Shown: piece by piece, positions 47,046 to 55,518 of the stretch | Numbering within the stretch: position 1 is the first letter of the stretch | Layout: each line of letters opens with the position of its first letter | Source of the DNA: a virus | Length of the DNA stretch: 64,000 bases | IMG/VR virus record: IMGVR_UViG_3300018080_000003 | Span: 62,001-126,000 of that record | Strand: one strand, 5' to 3' | Made by a program: the position numbers and the translations under genes | The notes under the pieces: model-generated | What the model saw: only the letters and a program-made list of their open reading frames with translations | What the model was told of the DNA's origin: nothing | Database searches by the model: none

Positions 47046-47727
47046 CAGACAGCTTCTGAGAAAGTACGAGGACCAGGAGTACGGGCTCAGTTCTTCCGAG
47101 CGAGAGCGTGTCGCAGTGCTTCTCCGAAGACGCTACAGCTACCAGTTCATCCAGCGAGAGAATGAGGAATGCACAGCCGGCATCAAGCGACAGCTCGGCA
47201 TCATCGCGAAAATGAGCGGCTTCACCATCAGCTGGGGCATGAAACCAGGCCGCAACTACGACGACGGTTATGGCAAGAAGAAGGTCTTCTCCTACGAAGG
47301 GTCTCAGCGCAAGATCGCCGGATCGCGCTCTGCCAGCGATGTCATCCACGACGTCGCCCACTACCTCGTCTGCAGCGAAGAAAGGCGAGACGTGCACAAC
47401 TTCGGCCTGGGCCCAGCACCTGACGACTTCTCCCGCACGGCAGATTCGCCCGAGCTGGTCAAGGGCCAGGCGGCCTCACACGAAGAAGAGATGGCTTCCC
47501 TGCTTGGGATCCTCATCGAAGCACACCTCGGCGTCCGCTTCACCGGCACGCTCATAGAACACAACTGGGACGAGCACGAGAAGCTCCTGGACATGCTCGC
47601 CATCCTTCAGAAGAAGGGCCATGTCCACGGGCACATCCCCGTCATCTGCAAGCAAGCCGGCCTGGCCCGCATCAACCACATCAAGCTCACCAAGAAAGCA
47701 CATCATGATCATTGGTCTATCCGGTAA
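47029..47727 (+). CDS. Hypothetical protein with HDxAH motif
   Basis: 232 residues from GTG 47029 (ACGGAGAAAGCATCT upstream); TTG 47038 is an alternative. ASDVIHDVAHYLVCSEERRD and NFGLGPAPDD form its most conserved-looking block, with a later acidic helix (ASHEEEMASLLGILIEAHLG). The spaced His and Asp/Glu may bind metal. Similar blocks occur in other phage proteins, from memory; function unknown. Confidence 0.6.
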   Translation: MRTLSDRQLLRKYEDQEYGLSSSERERVAVLLRRRYSYQFIQRENEECTAGIKRQLGIIAKMSGFTISWGMKPGRNYDDGYGKKKVFSYEGSQRKIAGSRSASDVIHDVAHYLVCSEERRDVHNFGLGPAPDDFSRTADSPELVKGQAASHEEEMASLLGILIEAHLGVRFTGTLIEHNWDEHEKLLDMLAILQKKGHVHGHIPVICKQAGLARINHIKLTKKAHHDHWSIR

Positions 47728-48361
47728 GGCAGGCTCGGGGAAAGACACCCTGGCACGCATGCTCGCAGAAAGCCGCGAGCAAGCTGTCGTTCGCATGGCC
47801 ATCGCCGATCCGATGAAGGTCTTCATCCAGCAACTCTACCCCGGAGCGTTCACCGACGAAGACCTGTGGGGGGCGTCCGAGAAGCGTGAGAAGGTGTATG
47901 AACCAGTCGGGAAGACGCTACGTCAGATCCTACAGGAGCTGGGCGACAAAGGCCGTCAAATCGACCCGAACATCTGGGCTCGGCCCGCTGTCCGGAAGGC
48001 GCAGAGGCTCATCATGAGCGGGCGGATTGGGCTTGGGCTCGGCTACTCGCGAAAGAAAGGCGTCTACTACCATGGCGGGCGTGTCCCTTGCGACATCGTC
48101 TGCATCACGGACTGCAGGTTCTCGAACGAGATCGATCGGATCAAGGACATCGGAGGCATGATGGTGCGCATCAAGCGCAAAGGCTCGGGCCTCAAGGGAG
48201 ACGGCGCCAGTCACATCACCGAAACGGCGATGGACGAAGTCCCCGACAAAAGATTCCACATCGTCATTGAGAACGACGGGAACGGTCTCGAAGGCCTTCA
48301 GATCGCAGCCGACGTGATCCTCAAGGACGCGATGAAGCTCGAACCGGTTCAGGTCGGATGA
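47705..48361 (+). CDS. Deoxynucleoside monophosphate kinase-like protein
   Basis: 218 residues from ATG 47705, overlapping the previous gene. IIGLSGKAGSGKDTLARM is the P-loop; ITDCRFSNEIDRIKDIGG is the typical second motif of the T4 gp1-type dNMP kinase family. It phosphorylates dNMPs for phage DNA synthesis, complementing the nucleotidase at 7249 and MazG-like enzyme at 17355. Confidence 0.8.
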   Translation: MIIGLSGKAGSGKDTLARMLAESREQAVVRMAIADPMKVFIQQLYPGAFTDEDLWGASEKREKVYEPVGKTLRQILQELGDKGRQIDPNIWARPAVRKAQRLIMSGRIGLGLGYSRKKGVYYHGGRVPCDIVCITDCRFSNEIDRIKDIGGMMVRIKRKGSGLKGDGASHITETAMDEVPDKRFHIVIENDGNGLEGLQIAADVILKDAMKLEPVQVG

Positions 48362-48464
48362 CCACTTCACTGGTCACCAGCAGCGCCTTCACCACACAGC
48401 GCTTGCACCAGGGACCCTTCGTCGTACGGCCCATAACGCTCTGACAGCGTGCACACTTCTTCAT
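48321..48464 (-). CDS. Antisense zinc-finger microprotein
   Basis: 47 residues from ATG 48464 behind ATCAGGAGTTTTTCCG: MKKCARCQSVMGRTTKGPWC followed by KRC. Two CxxC pairs 13 residues apart fit one zinc ribbon. It occupies the gap between plus-strand genes and overlaps the kinase 3' end. A rare minus-strand gene here; a plus-strand 28-residue reading of the same gap is less convincing. Confidence 0.5.
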   Translation of the reverse strand: MKKCARCQSVMGRTTKGPWCKRCVVKALLVTSEVVIRPEPVRASSRP

Positions 48465-48478
48465 CGGAAAAACTCCTG

Positions 48479-48844
48479 ATGCCTCGAAAGTTGAAAGACC
48501 TTACTGGCCTTCGGTTCGACACGCAACTCGTCCTCCGAAGGTCTGGAAATGACAGGGTCTACGAGACCGCGACCGGCCCGAGGAGTCAAGTCTACTGGGT
48601 CGTTCACTGCGGAGCTTGCAACAGCCAGCGAGAAGTGCAGGGCAATACCCTAAAACGAGGCGTCAAGTGCCCTTGCCAGCGCAAGAAGAACGCTCGGCGG
48701 ATGAAGAAAGACACGAAGATTCAAGAGATGAGCAGCCGAGCCATCTGCGCTGAGGTCTCGAAGACCCTCGCAGGCAACGTCCCCCCTCTGGTCTACGACC
48801 GGATCCTACGACTCATTCTCGAACTAGACCGGAGAGCCAATTGA
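48479..48844 (+). CDS. DNA-binding protein with zinc-type AP2/HNH-associated fold
   Basis: 121 residues. MPRKLKDLTGLRFDTQLVLR, then VYWVVHCGACNSQREVQGNT, LKRGVKCPCQRKK matches the DLTGxRFG ... WxCxCxCG ... CGC module found at the front of phage homing endonucleases. The nuclease part is absent, so it is probably only DNA-binding. Confidence 0.7.
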   Translation: MPRKLKDLTGLRFDTQLVLRRSGNDRVYETATGPRSQVYWVVHCGACNSQREVQGNTLKRGVKCPCQRKKNARRMKKDTKIQEMSSRAICAEVSKTLAGNVPPLVYDRILRLILELDRRAN

Positions 48845-49200
48845 AAGACGAAGAGAAGGAACAGTGCATCGACCTGCTCAAGGAACTCTCCATCGAAGAG
48901 TACCTCGACCGCGCAATCACAAGCATCAACGAGATGACCTTGCCCCCGTTCTTGACCCAGATGGTCAGCACCGCCTCGTGCTGCCCTCTGACTCGCGTCG
49001 TCATGCTCGACGCCATCCGTGCCGTCATCGTCGTCGAGATGAAGCACTACCTCAAAGACGACGAAGAAAAGCTGAAGCGCTTTGAAAAGCTCTGCGACAC
49101 CAGCCCCAAGTTCTGCGAAGAGTGGATGACTGTCGCGACCATGGCTGAACTCGAAGCTGCAAAAGCGAACCAGAAGAAAGCCAAGAAAGACCTCAACTGA
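48841..49200 (+). CDS. Hypothetical helical protein
   Basis: 119 residues, TTG 48841 overlapping the previous TGA (TTGA). MKDEEKEQCIDLLKELSIEE, C-terminal Lys-rich helix. TGATG to the DHH gene, suggesting a partner. Confidence 0.55.
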   Translation: MKDEEKEQCIDLLKELSIEEYLDRAITSINEMTLPPFLTQMVSTASCCPLTRVVMLDAIRAVIVVEMKHYLKDDEEKLKRFEKLCDTSPKFCEEWMTVATMAELEAAKANQKKAKKDLN

Positions 49201-50144
49201 TGACCTTCAAAGCCCCGCAACGTGATCAGATCACTCGCATCATTAGCCACCGAAGCTGCGCCGACGGCATCGCATCTGCCCTCATCCTTCGCGCTTGCTA
49301 CCCTGACGCGCGCGTCGAATTCGTCCAGCACGAAGCGCCCAGTCAGAGGGAGCTAGACCCCAGTGACGGCTGCGCCATCTTCTGCGACATCACGCCTCAC
49401 GAAAGCAACGCTCAGGCCTTCGCGGACGCAGGTCACTACTGCCTCGACCACCACAAGACCCAGAAACACGTCGTCGAGATGTTCGGCGACCACGGTCTCT
49501 TCGCCGAAGAAAGCGAACGCACCAGCGGCGCCGGCCTTGCCTTCAGGGTCTTCGAGCAACGCATGCCGCTCTACGAGCGGAAGGAAGAGCTTCGCGACTT
49601 CGCCGAGCTAGCCTGCATCTACGACACCTGGGTACGTGACAGCCCTCGCTGGAAAGAAGCCTCAGATCAAGCTGGCTACCTTCACTTCCTCGGACAGGAG
49701 CGCGCCATGGCCCGAAAGACCATCGCACTGACCAACGAAGAGAAGATGTTCGCCCGAGTCCTCAGTGAGCGCCTGCTCGAAAACGCCAAGAAGGCCTACG
49801 AAGAGCGACTTCTGCCCATCGGCAACTTTGGCGTCTTTGCCGACGACGAAGAAGGGCGACTCATCAACGAAGTTGCCGACCATGCCCGGGCTGTCGGCTC
49901 AAGTTACACCGCCATCATCGGCTTCCAGACGAAGCCCCAAGACAAGGAAACCCTCCGCTACAAGTTCAGCGTCCGGCGAGTTGATCCCACCTACGACTGC
50001 AGCAAGGCCACCAAGGTCTTCGGTGGCGGCGGTCACAGTGGTGCTGGGGGCTTTTCTACCCTAAGCGCCTTCAGCCAAAGTGGATTCGACTTCGTATCCG
50101 AAAACTATGAAGGATTCTGCGAGGGTATCAAAGGCTGGCGGTAG
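49200..50144 (+). CDS. DHH/DHHA1 phosphoesterase
   Basis: 314 residues. SHRSCADGIASALI (motif with Asp 22), FCDITPHE (Asp 63), LDHHKTQKH (DHH, 83-85) and the DHHA1 block GGGGHSGAGGFS near 290 identify an NrnA-like or RecJ-like phosphoesterase. It probably degrades short oligonucleotides (nanoRNA) or cyclic dinucleotides. The last point matters because cyclic dinucleotides drive CBASS-type host defence; that activity is a guess. Confidence 0.8.
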   Translation: MTFKAPQRDQITRIISHRSCADGIASALILRACYPDARVEFVQHEAPSQRELDPSDGCAIFCDITPHESNAQAFADAGHYCLDHHKTQKHVVEMFGDHGLFAEESERTSGAGLAFRVFEQRMPLYERKEELRDFAELACIYDTWVRDSPRWKEASDQAGYLHFLGQERAMARKTIALTNEEKMFARVLSERLLENAKKAYEERLLPIGNFGVFADDEEGRLINEVADHARAVGSSYTAIIGFQTKPQDKETLRYKFSVRRVDPTYDCSKATKVFGGGGHSGAGGFSTLSAFSQSGFDFVSENYEGFCEGIKGWR

Positions 50145-50150
50145 CCCACC

Positions 50151-50372
50151 TCAGGGGGCCGCGCCCACTGCCGAGTCGATCCAACCCGGAAGAGGGACTT
50201 CAGCTTCCGAATCCAGCGAGTGGAACTTCCGAATGATCACCTTGAGGCTGTCCGTCGACTCAGCAGGGGCCGAGCTGAGGGGTGTGCCCTGGTTGATGGC
50301 CGTTTCTTGGAGCCAGGTACGCCAGGCGTTCAGCTCGTCCGTCTCTTCTTGCGTCAGGTTCGGGAGAGGCAT
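50151..50372 (-). CDS. Small hypothetical protein, antisense between operons
   Basis: 73 residues, MPLPNLTQEETDELNAWRTW, LKVIIRKFHSLDSEAEVPLP. Natural composition and a gap on the plus strand support it, though there is only a weak SD (AGGTGC). Similar in style to the protein at 60145. Confidence 0.5.
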   Translation of the reverse strand: MPLPNLTQEETDELNAWRTWLQETAINQGTPLSSAPAESTDSLKVIIRKFHSLDSEAEVPLPGWIDSAVGAAP

Positions 50373-50458
50373 AGCCCAGAAAGCCTAGCACCTCTCCGTT
50401 CGCCCTCATAGCCCCAACCTGGTATCCTCTCTGGGAGCTACCCGGAGAACCAAAAGAC

Positions 50459-53400
50459 ATGGCAGATGAAGGAAGCTGGGGCTTCAAGGGTTTCGGTGCG
50501 CGAGCGCTGGAGCTTCCCTCGGGGCAGGACGTCGAAGTTTCACCCGCTGATCGAGGGCGCCTGCGTTACAACGCGACGACCAGTCAGCTGGAGTTCTCCG
50601 CCAACGGAGGCGCCTACGCCGCACTCGGCATGGGCGGTGCCAGCCCCTGGCTCAGTGCCGCAGGCGTGACTCGGCTCCAGAACATCACAGACGATGTAGC
50701 CATTGGTGCGACCACCATGGCCGGCTCCGAGAAACTTCGCATCATCGGCGATGTGCGTGTTGAGTCCCAGGTTCAAGTGACTGAAATCACTTCAGTGCCC
50801 GGCTCTGCCCTCGATCTCGAAATCTCAGCCGACACCGGTAACGTCAACATGACGCTCACCGGTGGGTCTGGCTTCCGTGCTCAGAATGGCGTCGGTGACC
50901 CTCTCATCCGAGCGGTGCCTACGGGTCAAATCCTTCTCGGCGATCCTGCGATTCCGCTCTCCGGCGTCGACATCAGCGCTGACATCACGCTCGTGGAAGG
51001 CGACGAGCTGAACTACCGCGCCTCCGGCTCCACCGACAACCTGATCAGAGCTGAAGCGACCACCAACACCTTCAACGTGGGGCAGCTCGCGCCCCTCTTG
51101 GAAGTCGATCAGGTCAACGTCGGCACTCAGGTGCTCAATGCAGCGGCCTCTCCCAACGCGTTCCAGGTCGTCCAAGGCGCCAACAACTACCTGAATATCG
51201 ACACCGCTGGCGGGGTCATTCAGATCGGTTCCACCGGCGGCACAGGCTCCACCCTAACCTTCGACGGGACAACCGGGTCCACCACCCTGGACTCTGAGCT
51301 GAACCAGGCCGCATCCTTCGTCCTTACCGACGGCACCGACGACGCCATCGTCTTCGACGCCACCACCGGTGGTAAAAACCTCTCTCTCGGTGGTCCAAAC
51401 ATCGAGGTCGTCGTTCCCGGAAACAATAACATTCGCATCGACGGGGGCTCTCTCTGCCTCGTTGAAAGAGCCACAGATCCGGCGGCCGTCGCCAACGAGG
51501 GCAAGGTCTACACGAAGGATGTTCTGGGCGTCACCGAGCTGTTCTACCGAGACTCAGCTGGCAACGTGCGGCAACTCACACCACCCGCAACAGGCGGCGC
51601 TCCGGGTGGCGCGAACACCAACGTTCAGTTCAACGACGCCGGGAGCTTCAACGGAAACGCCAACTTCACCTTCGATGGCACCAACGTCGACATCGCGACA
51701 CAGCTCTCGGTGCCTGTCGTCCAAGGGACTGGCGCGACTTTGGCTGTCGGAAACGGTGCAAGCGATCTGACGCTTCAAGGTGTCCCCGGCTCTGGAACGC
51801 TCTTCAGCTTGAGCGGAACCAACCCATACCTGACCATCGACGACAACACCAACGACATCGTCGTCGGCAACACCACCGACAACCCTGACCTGGAATTCTC
51901 CGGGAGCGGCAACGTCGCTCTCACCGGCGGAAGTCAGATCCTCTTCACCGAGCGCGTGGGTGACCCAACCCCCGCGGCCAACGTCGGTCAGGTCTACACC
52001 AAGGACGTCGCCGGTCAGACCGAGCTGTTCTACATCGACGCCGCTGGCAACGTCCGGCAGCTCACCCCGCCCGCAACCGGAGCGCCTGGTGGCGTCAACA
52101 CCAACGTCCAGTACAACAACGCTGGTTCCTTCGACGGCAACAACAACTTCACGTTCGACGGGACTGCTGTCACGATCGCTACGCGTGTTGAGGTGCCCAC
52201 GGTTCAAGGTACAGCTGGCAGCCTCGAACTCGGCAACGGTGTGAGCAACATCACGATGACCGCTACACCGGCGTCGGCTACGGCCATCACGATCGGAACC
52301 TCGAACACCTACATCGCTATCGACGACGCCGCAGGCAGCATGGTTCTGGGCAACGCACTGTCGAACCCCAGTCTGGAGATCGCAGGCTCGGGCGACATCG
52401 CCATCACTGGCGGGACACAGTTGGTGATCACCGAGCGCGTCGGCGACCCTGGCGCTGCCGCCAACACCGGCAAGCTCTACACCAAGGACACCGCTGGCAC
52501 GACCGAGCTATTCTACCAGGACAGCGCCGGTAACGTTCGGCAGCTCACGCCTGGTGGCGGTGGCGGAACGCCTGGTGGCGCCAACACTCAGGTCCAGTTC
52601 AACAACGCAGGCTCCTTCGACGGGAGTGCCAACTTCACGTTCGATGGAACCACCATCACGCTCGGGCCCGTCTCGGGAGTCTCGACCATCGAGACCGACA
52701 TCAACATCGCGGACAACACCAACAACGCGTTCCTCGTCCGCGAAAACATCAACAACTACATCGAAATCGACACCTTCACCGCTGCCGAATCGATGTCATT
52801 CGGCAACGGTGGCGCTAACACCCCCTCGATGCTCTTCACGATCCGTGCAGCCAACAACAGTTGGCGGATCACTGAAGCCGGTACGTCGCGAGACTACATC
52901 AACATCAACGCAGGCGGCTCGAACAACATCGAGCTGGGAAACATCACCGGCGCTCCGAGCGTCGACATCGTTGGTGACGGTGGCCTGTACCTCCGTGGCG
53001 ACAACCTCAACGATGGTTCGTTCCTCGACATCCGAGAGCGCACCAGCGGACCTCCCCCCACGGCAGCTCAGCGTGGTCAACTCTTCACACTCGACGTCTC
53101 GACGGTGACCGAGCTGTTCTACCAAGACAACACAGGAGCCAGCACTCAGCTCACGTCCGGAGGTGGCGCAGTTGTCGGCTCCACAATCATCATCAACGAC
53201 AACCAGACCCAGGCCTTCAGCGTTCGTGAGGCCGCGAACAGCTACATCGACGTCAACACCACGAACGGGGCAGAGGCGATCACTTGGGGCAACGGGAATA
53301 CCGATCCGTCCTTCTTCTTTGCAGGGGCGCCTGGACCCATCGACATCGACGTCTCTCCGGCCACTCCAGGTGCCAACGTCGACATGTGGACGGCCAACGC

Positions 53401-53782
53401 CGGAAGTCTGACCATCGGTAACACTGCTGGTGGCGGACCCACCACGATGCTGTCTACGACGGGATTCCTCTTCGAGACGACCGGTACCGTAGCATTCGAT
53501 GTCACCGCAGCTGCGACGGGCAACAGCGTGAACCTGTTCACCGGCAACGCTGGCAACGTATCGATCGGCGTCTCCGGGCTCCAGACCCAGGTGTCGAGCA
53601 ACTTCCGCGCAAACGAGAACGCGATCATCGCTGGAGCGGCGACAGACACTGTCGGGTTCTATGGTGCAGCTGGCATCACGCGACCTACCGTCACTGGCTC
53701 TCGGGGCGGCAACGTCGCTCTCGCAAACCTTTTGACTCAGCTAGACAACATGGGCTTGATCCAAAACAGCACGACGCCCTAA
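50459..53782 (+). CDS. Tail fibre with ~180-residue repeats
   Basis: 1107 residues. The N-terminal module (MADEGSWGFKGFGARALELP, GRLRYNATTSQLEFSANGG) is shared with 10905 and 806. The body has three repeats, each with ERVGDP, KDxxGxTELFY, AGNVRQLTP, PGGANTxVQFN and AGSFDGxANFTFDG, then further strand-rich parts. This is the typical segmented trimeric fibre build. The end (GSRGGNVALANLLTQLDNMG) resembles fibre C termini. It probably determines host surface binding; repeat number may vary. Confidence 0.85.
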   Translation: MADEGSWGFKGFGARALELPSGQDVEVSPADRGRLRYNATTSQLEFSANGGAYAALGMGGASPWLSAAGVTRLQNITDDVAIGATTMAGSEKLRIIGDVRVESQVQVTEITSVPGSALDLEISADTGNVNMTLTGGSGFRAQNGVGDPLIRAVPTGQILLGDPAIPLSGVDISADITLVEGDELNYRASGSTDNLIRAEATTNTFNVGQLAPLLEVDQVNVGTQVLNAAASPNAFQVVQGANNYLNIDTAGGVIQIGSTGGTGSTLTFDGTTGSTTLDSELNQAASFVLTDGTDDAIVFDATTGGKNLSLGGPNIEVVVPGNNNIRIDGGSLCLVERATDPAAVANEGKVYTKDVLGVTELFYRDSAGNVRQLTPPATGGAPGGANTNVQFNDAGSFNGNANFTFDGTNVDIATQLSVPVVQGTGATLAVGNGASDLTLQGVPGSGTLFSLSGTNPYLTIDDNTNDIVVGNTTDNPDLEFSGSGNVALTGGSQILFTERVGDPTPAANVGQVYTKDVAGQTELFYIDAAGNVRQLTPPATGAPGGVNTNVQYNNAGSFDGNNNFTFDGTAVTIATRVEVPTVQGTAGSLELGNGVSNITMTATPASATAITIGTSNTYIAIDDAAGSMVLGNALSNPSLEIAGSGDIAITGGTQLVITERVGDPGAAANTGKLYTKDTAGTTELFYQDSAGNVRQLTPGGGGGTPGGANTQVQFNNAGSFDGSANFTFDGTTITLGPVSGVSTIETDINIADNTNNAFLVRENINNYIEIDTFTAAESMSFGNGGANTPSMLFTIRAANNSWRITEAGTSRDYININAGGSNNIELGNITGAPSVDIVGDGGLYLRGDNLNDGSFLDIRERTSGPPPTAAQRGQLFTLDVSTVTELFYQDNTGASTQLTSGGGAVVGSTIIINDNQTQAFSVREAANSYIDVNTTNGAEAITWGNGNTDPSFFFAGAPGPIDIDVSPATPGANVDMWTANAGSLTIGNTAGGGPTTMLSTTGFLFETTGTVAFDVTAAATGNSVNLFTGNAGNVSIGVSGLQTQVSSNFRANENAIIAGAATDTVGFYGAAGITRPTVTGSRGGNVALANLLTQLDNMGLIQNSTTP

Positions 53783-53817
53783 GATGAGGGCAGACTCCTA
53801 GCGAGGCACGAACACCA

Positions 53818-53920
53818 GACGCCGCAGTTTGGCTGCGGCGTCACGGCGCCCGCTTTGCTAGCGAGATTGCGAGAGCCAGGGAGGAGTATCAGGTGTTCCT
53901 TTTTCCCTGGCTCTCCCCTT
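53818..53920 (+). terminator. Two hairpins downstream of tail fibre
   Basis: A perfect 10-bp hairpin GACGCCGCAG-TTTGG-CTGCGGCGTC (53818-53842), then a 12-bp hairpin GAGAGCCAGGGA / TCCCTGGCTCTC (53871-53882, 53904-53915) followed by CCCTTTT. The second is a standard intrinsic terminator; the first may protect the fibre mRNA 3' end. Confidence 0.8.
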
Positions 53921-53950
53921 TTGTGCGCTAGTATGTTACGGTCGTAACTT
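53921..53950 (+). promoter_or_regulatory. Promoter with GTTAC-N4-GTAAC dyad
   Basis: TTGTGC (53921-53926), 18 bp, TAACTT (53945-53950); dyad GTTACGGTCGTAAC (53935-53948). Same half-site order and -10 as the promoter at 9302. GAAAGGGAAGAC and ATG 53963 follow. Confidence 0.6.
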
Positions 53951-53962
53951 GAAAGGGAAGAC

Positions 53963-54664
53963 ATGAAAGACCCCGTACCACAGGACGTGCTCGACAAGGC
54001 GCGTAAGCTCCTGAACCTCAAGGAGCGAGCTGCCACCGAAGGCGAAGCGCTCGCCGCAGCCAAGGCCCTCGCCAAGCTCGTCGACAAGCACCGCATCGAG
54101 ATCGCAAAGCTAGAGAGCGCAGGGTTCCAGAACGACGAGGTCATAGCGCTCGAAGAAGACGAGCCCCTGATGGTCTACAAGAGGAAGACCACCTGGAAGA
54201 ACGATCTCGCCCTGACTCTCTGTGACCACTACGGCGTGGTGTTCATGCGCCGTAGCCGAGTCGGTGGAAAGAAGAAGATCCTTCTCGCTGGGCGCAAGAC
54301 CGACATCGAGATGGTGCGGTACATGTTCAACTGGCTCTCTTCGGAGATCGAGCGACTCACTCGCGCCTCCGGCGCCGAAGGACGTGTCGCCATCAACAGC
54401 TGGAGGATCGGATTCGTTCGAGGTCTCCAGATACAGCTGGAAGAAGCACGGAAAGAAGCTCTGAGCGACGAGCCCGCATCAGTCGCCCTCGTCCTCAGAT
54501 GCCGAAAAAAAGAAGCCGATCGGTGGCTGACCAAGCACCTCGGCAAAGAGCTTCCGACGATCAAGACCCAAGACGTAAGCGTGGACCCTGTCTGGTACGA
54601 AGCGGGCAAGAAAAAAGGCAAGGTCCAGCACCTGGGCAAGAGTCTCGAAGAAGGAGACGCTTGA
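53963..54664 (+). CDS. DUF2786-family protein
   Basis: 233 residues. VLDKARKLLNLKERAATEGE and AALAKLVDKHRIEIAKLE form the DUF2786 helical hairpin (compare DKARKLLALA...STNPNEAA...A). The following ~150 residues (ALTLCDHYGVVFMRRSRVGG, MVRYMFNWLSSEIERL) resemble the domain usually linked to DUF2786 in phages. Function unknown. Confidence 0.7.
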   Translation: MKDPVPQDVLDKARKLLNLKERAATEGEALAAAKALAKLVDKHRIEIAKLESAGFQNDEVIALEEDEPLMVYKRKTTWKNDLALTLCDHYGVVFMRRSRVGGKKKILLAGRKTDIEMVRYMFNWLSSEIERLTRASGAEGRVAINSWRIGFVRGLQIQLEEARKEALSDEPASVALVLRCRKKEADRWLTKHLGKELPTIKTQDVSVDPVWYEAGKKKGKVQHLGKSLEEGDA

Positions 54665-54773
54665 CAGTGCTGCCGGGGATGCGCAAACATCTCTGCATGA
54701 CCTCCAACCGACATTGACAGTCAGCTGCTCGACAGCTCTTCAATGGACCACCCCATCCGGCGTCGTTGGAGTC

Positions 54774-54814
54774 GAAAGCCCACAGGCCTCTGCCTGCATG
54801 GGCTTTCTGTTTTT
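54774..54814 (+). terminator. Intrinsic terminator before tRNA array
   Basis: GAAAGCCCA (54774-54782) pairs with TGGGCTTTC (54799-54807), enclosing CAGGC-CTCT-GCCTG, and is followed by TGTTTTT. Because tRNA1 starts at 54815, the array is either from its own promoter or from read-through. Confidence 0.8.
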
Positions 54815-54989
54815 GCACGGGTAGCTCAGAAGCCGACGGGCTGTGGTAGAGCACTCGGGAAGGAGGGAGCGCTCACCTTGACCGGTGGCGGCGGACAGGA
54901 ACAGTCCGTGCGCCCGGTGCAGGTCGCAGGCCTACGGCGCTACCACACCCCTGAGAAGGGCGGAGGTTCGAACCCTTCCCCGTGCACCA
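54815..54989 (+). tRNA. tRNA-like gene with insertions in D-loop and anticodon loop
   Basis: Acceptor GCACGGG/CCCGTGC plus ACCA, T-arm GGAGG-TTCGAAC-CCTTC, D-stem GCTC/GAGC, anticodon stem CTCGG/CTGAG. The D-loop holds an extra AGCC-GACG-GGCT hairpin. About 90 nt sit in the anticodon loop and fold as one long hairpin (54868-54941: AGCGC/GCGCT, ACCT/AGGT, ACCG/CGGT, GGCG/CGCC, CGGAC/GTCCG, loop AGGAACA). Too short for a group I intron; the anticodon is undetermined. Confidence 0.65.
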
Positions 54990-54990
54990 T

Positions 54991-55080
54991 GCAGGAGCAG
55001 CTCCTTGGAGGAGCACCGGGGACGCGCCGCAGTGCGTGGTACCCGAAGGGTGGCGTGTTCGATTCCGCCCTCCTGCGCCA
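54991..55080 (+). tRNA. tRNA-like gene with 21-nt anticodon loop
   Basis: Acceptor GCAGGAG/CTCCTGC plus GCCA, D-stem GCTCC/GGAGC, anticodon stem CGGG/CCCG with a C-A at 27-43. The 21-nt loop (55021-55041) includes a small ACGC/GCGT hairpin. The T-stem GGCG/CGCC has a bulged T before the last pair, loop TTCGATT. One T separates it from tRNA1. Decoding identity undetermined. Confidence 0.6.
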
Positions 55081-55081
55081 T

Positions 55082-55161
55082 GCGAGAGTAGCTCAGTTTG
55101 GCCAGAGCACTAGGAGTAATGCCCCTAGAGGTCGCAGGTTCGAGTCCTGTCTCTCGCTCCA
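55082..55161 (+). tRNA. tRNA-like gene with 9-nt anticodon loop
   Basis: Acceptor GCGAGAG/CTCTCGC plus TCCA, D-arm GCTC/GAGC with a normal GG-containing loop, anticodon stem CTAGG/CCTAG, loop AGTAATGCC (nine instead of seven), T-arm GCAGG-TTCGAGT-CCTGT. If T117 acts as U33 the reading frame is AAT (Ile) or a quadruplet, but this is a guess. One T separates it from the previous gene. Confidence 0.7.
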
Positions 55162-55173
55162 AAGGAACCTGAC

Positions 55174-55518
55174 ATGAAGAAGCTCTACGTTCTCGTCCGC
55201 AACGACATCAGCCCCGGTCTTCAGATCGCTCAAGCCTGCCACGCACAGTTCGAGTTCTTCGAGCGCTACCCCGAAGCCAAGAAAGACTGGGAGGGGAACC
55301 TCGTCGTCCTTCAGGTCGAGGGCGAAGAGAACCTCAAGAACTGGCTGGAGAACACGCTCAGTCCCCGAGGACTGAAGGCTGTCGGGTTTCGTGAGCCCGA
55401 CCTCAACATGCAGCTGACGGCCGTGGCCGTTGGCGGCAAAGCTGAAGCCCACGGGCTTGTGAGCGACCCCGAGCAGCTCTTCTCTTCGCTGCCTCTCGCG
55501 CTCAAGCAGTCCGCCTGA
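55174..55518 (+). CDS. Peptidyl-tRNA hydrolase 2-like protein
   Basis: 114 residues, AAAGGAACCTGAC before ATG. KLYVLVRNDISPGLQIAQAC and HAQFEFFER give the Pth2 start (SPGxxxAQxCHA); later LNMQLTAVAVGG fits the fold's core. Pth2 releases tRNA from drop-off peptidyl-tRNA. It lies 12 bp after the tRNA array, so it may be co-transcribed and act on stalled tRNAs. 3' ends overlap with the helicase gene. Confidence 0.7.
   Translation: MKKLYVLVRNDISPGLQIAQACHAQFEFFERYPEAKKDWEGNLVVLQVEGEENLKNWLENTLSPRGLKAVGFREPDLNMQLTAVAVGGKAEAHGLVSDPEQLFSSLPLALKQSA

Noticed and set aside
48358-48444. 28-codon plus-strand ORF overlapping the kinase stop
   Set aside because: Its composition is uninformative, whereas the opposite strand has a zinc-finger gene with an SD.
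54859-54950. Group I intron in the first array tRNA
   Set aside because: About 90 nt is too short, there is no recognisable P7 core and no U at the 5' splice position; it folds as one hairpin.
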